NCBI RefSeq assembly: GCF_024509055.1 | Contig: NZ_JANINM010000232.1 | Coordinates: forward strand, 1 to 41,095 | From: Mesorhizobium sp. | Lineage (GTDB): Bacteria > Pseudomonadota > Alphaproteobacteria > Rhizobiales > Rhizobiaceae | DNA length: 41,095 nucleotides | Direction: 5' to 3' | Shown: piece by piece, positions 38,455-41,095 of the stretch | Layout: each line of letters begins with the position of its first letter | How positions within the stretch are numbered: position 1 is the first letter of the stretch | Notes under the pieces: generated by a model | The model's input: the letters and a program-made list of their open reading frames with translations, nothing else | Database searches by the model: none | Told to the model about the DNA's origin: nothing | Position numbers and translations under genes: made by a program

Positions 38455-38871
38455 TCAGCCGGCGGCCTTGGCGGCGTCGGCGTCCATCCTGGCGACCATC
38501 GCCTCGACAGCGGCCTGCTCGGCCTCGTCGACGGCGGCGACCGCGACCTGGATGGCGGCGACGGCATGGTCCTCGGCGCGCGTCGCATGGTGGTCGAGGC
38601 GCTTGATGTCGCGCTGCTCGCGCCACTGCACGATCTTCTCGTGCGTGGCTTCCTTCTTCTCGTCGACCCAGGCCTTCATGTTGGCCTTGGCCGCGTCGAC
38701 CTTGGCCTTCCTCTCCTTCGCCCGGTTTTCCAACGCCACGACCTGCGCGCGGGCCTCGACCTTGGCCTTGTCGGTCTTGGCCGTCACCTTCGCCTTCAGG
38801 TCGTTGAGGCGTGTTTCGGCATCGTTGACCTTGTTGCGAATATCCGTGCTGAGATTGTCGAACTTGCTCAT
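38455..38871 (-). CDS. Coiled-coil hypothetical protein
   Basis: The 138-residue soluble, almost wholly helical protein is rich in Ala, Lys, Glu and Asp. Long heptad-like stretches run through about residues 10-70, and an Ala/Val-rich tail follows (VAAIQVAVAAVDEAEQAAVE). AGGAGGAG just before the ATG at 38871 fixes the start over a much longer in-frame frame. No family was recognised; such proteins often bind DNA or envelope in stationary phase, but that is speculation. Confidence 0.65.
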   Translation of the reverse strand: MSKFDNLSTDIRNKVNDAETRLNDLKAKVTAKTDKAKVEARAQVVALENRAKERKAKVDAAKANMKAWVDEKKEATHEKIVQWREQRDIKRLDHHATRAEDHAVAAIQVAVAAVDEAEQAAVEAMVARMDADAAKAAG

Positions 38872-39108
38872 TTTTCTCCTCCTACCGCTTGAGCATCGCC
38901 GAAGACCGGCATGCGGGGGATCATCGGCGGGGCGGGAGCGGCAAAAAAGGTTGGCGCTGGCCAGAAACCGGAGAATGCCGGCCAATATGGGAAGCCGCGC
39001 AGGGCCGGCCTCTCGGGAAAACGGAAACATGATTAGCCAGCTTATTATACGGCCGACCTTGCCTTGCGCCCCCGATGCGCTGCGGGCTGAAGCGGTTCCG
39101 GCCCGCCG

Positions 39109-40170
39109 CTACCGGTCGGGGCCGGCCGGAGGTTCGCGCTTGGTGTCGACCCTGGCCCGCCTGTATTCATGCGGCGCGGCGTTCGTCCAGCGCCGGAAGG
39201 CATGGCGGAACGCGGAGGCATCGCTGAAGCCCAGCGCGAAGGCGATGTCCTCGACGCTGAGGTCGGTATCGCGGACATATCTGATGGCGACCTGGACCCG
39301 CAATTCGTCGGCGAGGTCCCTGAAGGACGTCCCCTCTTCCTGCAGCCTGCGCCTGAGGCTGCGCTCGCTCATATTGAGCGACTTTGCGACCTGCTCGAAG
39401 CTGATCGGCCGCGACAGGTTGGAGAGGATGAGTTCGCGCACCTTGCCGGCGACGCCAGCGTTCAGTTCGAGCCCCTTCAGCAAGCCGGCGCAAAGTTGCT
39501 TCAGCTCGGCAAAGGCGAGCTCGTTGCCGAAATCCGGTCGCTTGTCGAGCCAACCGCCGTCGAAGGCAAGCCTGTTTTCCGGCTTTCCATAGAGCACCGG
39601 GCAATCGAGGAAGGCGGCCCCGCCCTTATCGCCGTGCGGCCGCCCGAAGGCATAGTCCACCTGCTCGGGCCTGAACGCCGCGCCCATGATGTTGCGATGC
39701 AACGACAGATGCACCGCCATCTGAAGCTCGACGATGAATTTATAGAGCAGGTCGTCGATCTCCAGGTAAGGCGCCGGACTGACGACCCAGGCACCGGCCC
39801 CCGGCTCCTGCCTGAAGCCGATTTCCACGAGTGGCGTCGCCAGCTGGTGATAGGCCGTGGCGAAGGCCATCGTCTCGCGGAAACTCGGGCTGCTCAGTAT
39901 GGCGAAGCCGTACATGCCATAGGTCGAGACGCGAAACCTCGAGCCGGCGTGGTAGGCGAACTGCGGGTCGCCGGAAAACTTGATGGCGTTGCGATAGCAC
40001 TGCAAGACCTGCGCCGCGCAGACCTTCGTCGCCGGCGAGCGCAACTGCTCCGGCAACAGGGAAACATCGGCCAGCGCCTGTTCGGCGGGAACCCCCTCCT
40101 CGGCCAGCAGGTCGACGATCACGGCAATCTTGGCGACGGAGTAGATCTTGTCTTTGGGCGACGGATTCAT
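39109..40170 (-). CDS. AraC family transcriptional regulator
   Basis: The 353-residue regulator has an N-terminal arabinose-binding-like domain of the AraC type (about 20-210) and a C-terminal double helix-turn-helix (about 250-345). The HTH is marked by SLNMSERSLRRRLQEEGTSF and the second helix unit by IAFALGFSDASAFRHAFRRW, the usual G-F-S-x-x-S-x-F pattern. A poor Shine-Dalgarno (TGGAAG) precedes the ATG. Target genes are unknown; a sharply AT-rich stretch upstream (about 40200-40240) may hold its promoter. Confidence 0.9.
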   Translation of the reverse strand: MNPSPKDKIYSVAKIAVIVDLLAEEGVPAEQALADVSLLPEQLRSPATKVCAAQVLQCYRNAIKFSGDPQFAYHAGSRFRVSTYGMYGFAILSSPSFRETMAFATAYHQLATPLVEIGFRQEPGAGAWVVSPAPYLEIDDLLYKFIVELQMAVHLSLHRNIMGAAFRPEQVDYAFGRPHGDKGGAAFLDCPVLYGKPENRLAFDGGWLDKRPDFGNELAFAELKQLCAGLLKGLELNAGVAGKVRELILSNLSRPISFEQVAKSLNMSERSLRRRLQEEGTSFRDLADELRVQVAIRYVRDTDLSVEDIAFALGFSDASAFRHAFRRWTNAAPHEYRRARVDTKREPPAGPDR

Positions 40171-40323
40171 GGGCTTCCAGAAGAACTCGGCCAGGTGATG
40201 GTATTAGCCGACGACAGAACTCATTTTGCCGAATTTCTTCTGGAATGCCACAGGCAACCACCGGCCGCCGTCATGTCGACGGCGCGCCCTGCCCATCGCG
40301 CCTCCGCGGACCGTTCCCGCACC

Positions 40324-40860
40324 TCACAACAGGAACGTCTGCCGATCGCGCAACGTGGTGGTGATGGCGGCGATGCCGTCCTGGATCTCGCGCTTGTTGG
40401 CCAGGATCGCATCGGGCGCGACGCCTTCGACCATCGACCGCAAGAGATCCGCCTGGCCGACGAGAACCGCGTCCTTGTCGGCCAGCGTGGCGAGCGTGGC
40501 GCCTTCCTGGCGATAGCGCTGGGTCATGCGGTCGTTCTCCGGCACCGGCTGGTGGCGGATCTGGCCTTCCAGCGTCCCCACTTCCCGCGCCAGCCGCTCG
40601 AGCGCCAGCGCGTTGGCGACGATCGCCGGGTCGGGGAAAGGATTGGCCCGCGACGGCGTCGGGATGTTCTCGCGGCGATACTGGTTCTCGGCCTCGTCCA
40701 CGCCGGCCCTGGCGCGCGCGAGCAGCGAGCACGCCATCTGGCGCACCCGCTGGTCGTCCGCGCGGAGCTGGTTTTCCTGGCGGTAGAAATTGTAGCCGTA
40801 GCCGTAGAACAGGTTGATACCGACCTGCGCGAGCGGTCCGACCTCGTAGAAACGGCTCAT
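40324..40860 (-). CDS. Hypothetical protein, 178 residues
   Basis: It begins MSRFYEVGPLAQVGINLFYGYGYNFYRQENQL, here quoted only in outline, followed by Arg/Glu-rich helices and a Pro-rich loop (NIPTPSRANPFPDP). The protein looks soluble, alpha-helical and coiled-coil-prone. Its start codon overlaps the stop of the upstream gene in ATGA, so the two are translationally coupled. No family was recognised. Confidence 0.6.
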   Translation of the reverse strand: MSRFYEVGPLAQVGINLFYGYGYNFYRQENQLRADDQRVRQMACSLLARARAGVDEAENQYRRENIPTPSRANPFPDPAIVANALALERLAREVGTLEGQIRHQPVPENDRMTQRYRQEGATLATLADKDAVLVGQADLLRSMVEGVAPDAILANKREIQDGIAAITTTLRDRQTFLL

Positions 40861-41093
40861 CGCGTCGCGCCCACTTCGTCGCCGAGCGGATAGAAGCCCG
40901 TCGGCTGGCCGCCGATCTGGAAGGGCACGCCAGCCGCCGCGTTGGGCGCCGAGACCAGGCCTTTGTCGGCCATGCGCAAGGCGAGGTAATAGCGGACCGC
41001 CTCTATCGGCGTCAGGCCGATCGCCTGCAGCGAGATCAGCTCGCGCATGCGCTCGTCGCGCGGCATGATCAGCACCTTGAGGTCGTTGAGCAT
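40857..41093 (-). CDS. Hypothetical protein (possibly 5' partial at the window edge)
   Basis: At least 78 residues: MLNDLKVLIMPRDERMRELISL, split here, then LTPIEAVRYYLALRMADKG and a Gly/Pro-rich end with FYPLGDEVGATR. The ATG at 41093 is 2 bp from the window end, so the true start may lie further upstream. It is coupled by ATGA overlap to the 178-residue gene. Family unknown. Confidence 0.5.
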   Translation of the reverse strand: MLNDLKVLIMPRDERMRELISLQAIGLTPIEAVRYYLALRMADKGLVSAPNAAAGVPFQIGGQPTGFYPLGDEVGATR

Positions 41094-41095
41094 GA

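Noticed and set aside
39169..40893. 574-codon plus-strand open frame across the AraC and hypothetical genes
   Set aside because: It crosses two real minus-strand genes and has no protein family features.

Overview
The window is about 41 kb of GC-rich chromosomal DNA from an alphaproteobacterium of the order Rhizobiales, most likely Mesorhizobium or a close relative. The best lineage marker is the DUF680 protein at 28912-29115, a family known essentially from Mesorhizobium. The HWE histidine kinase, the SbmA/BacA-type ABC exporter and the dispersed intergenic palindromes fit the same group. Most genes are ordinary chromosomal metabolism, signalling and envelope functions. No rRNA, tRNA, CRISPR array, transposase or prophage structural gene was seen.

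Layout. 1-2141: 3' end of a molybdenum hydroxylase large subunit and a MoaD-like sulfur carrier. 2359-4463: two convergent glycosyltransferases and a truncated polysaccharide pyruvyl transferase remnant. 4464-7300: an AT-rich foreign insert with one large gene, a SIR2-NTPase (STAND-like) protein that is the best candidate for an undescribed anti-phage system. 7419-12652: ornithine cyclodeaminase-like enzyme, a repeat-rich spacer, the SbmA/BacA-like ABC transporter and an HWE sensor kinase. 12673-19293: GGDEF-EAL protein, small membrane proteins, a GT8-like glycosyltransferase, a membrane-anchored alpha/beta hydrolase and several hypotheticals. 19503-23938: FAD oxidoreductase and class III aminotransferase operon, divergent from an M20 amidohydrolase and a 3-methyladenine DNA glycosylase. 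24021-28796: a lipoprotein, an NTF2-like protein and metH with a near-perfect operator palindrome. 28862-31952: terminator, DUF680 protein, patatin lipoprotein coupled to a small protein, and pirin. 31995-34455: DoxX and azoreductase, divergent from a LysR regulator. 34498-36129: CPCC protein and a COG0523 zinc GTPase behind two Zur-like boxes. 36420-38871: a run of small envelope or stress proteins (HdeD, DUF1269, PRC-barrel, coiled coil). 39109-41093: AraC regulator and two coupled hypotheticals.

How genes work together. A 22-bp motif found upstream of azoR, upstream of the LysR gene and upstream of the DUF680 gene suggests one LysR-controlled redox or electrophile regulon covering azoR, doxX, probably pirin, and the DUF680 protein. 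The FAD oxidoreductase, aminotransferase and amidohydrolase look like an amine or amino-acid catabolic module. The SIR2 gene stands alone and is unlike its surroundings in base composition.
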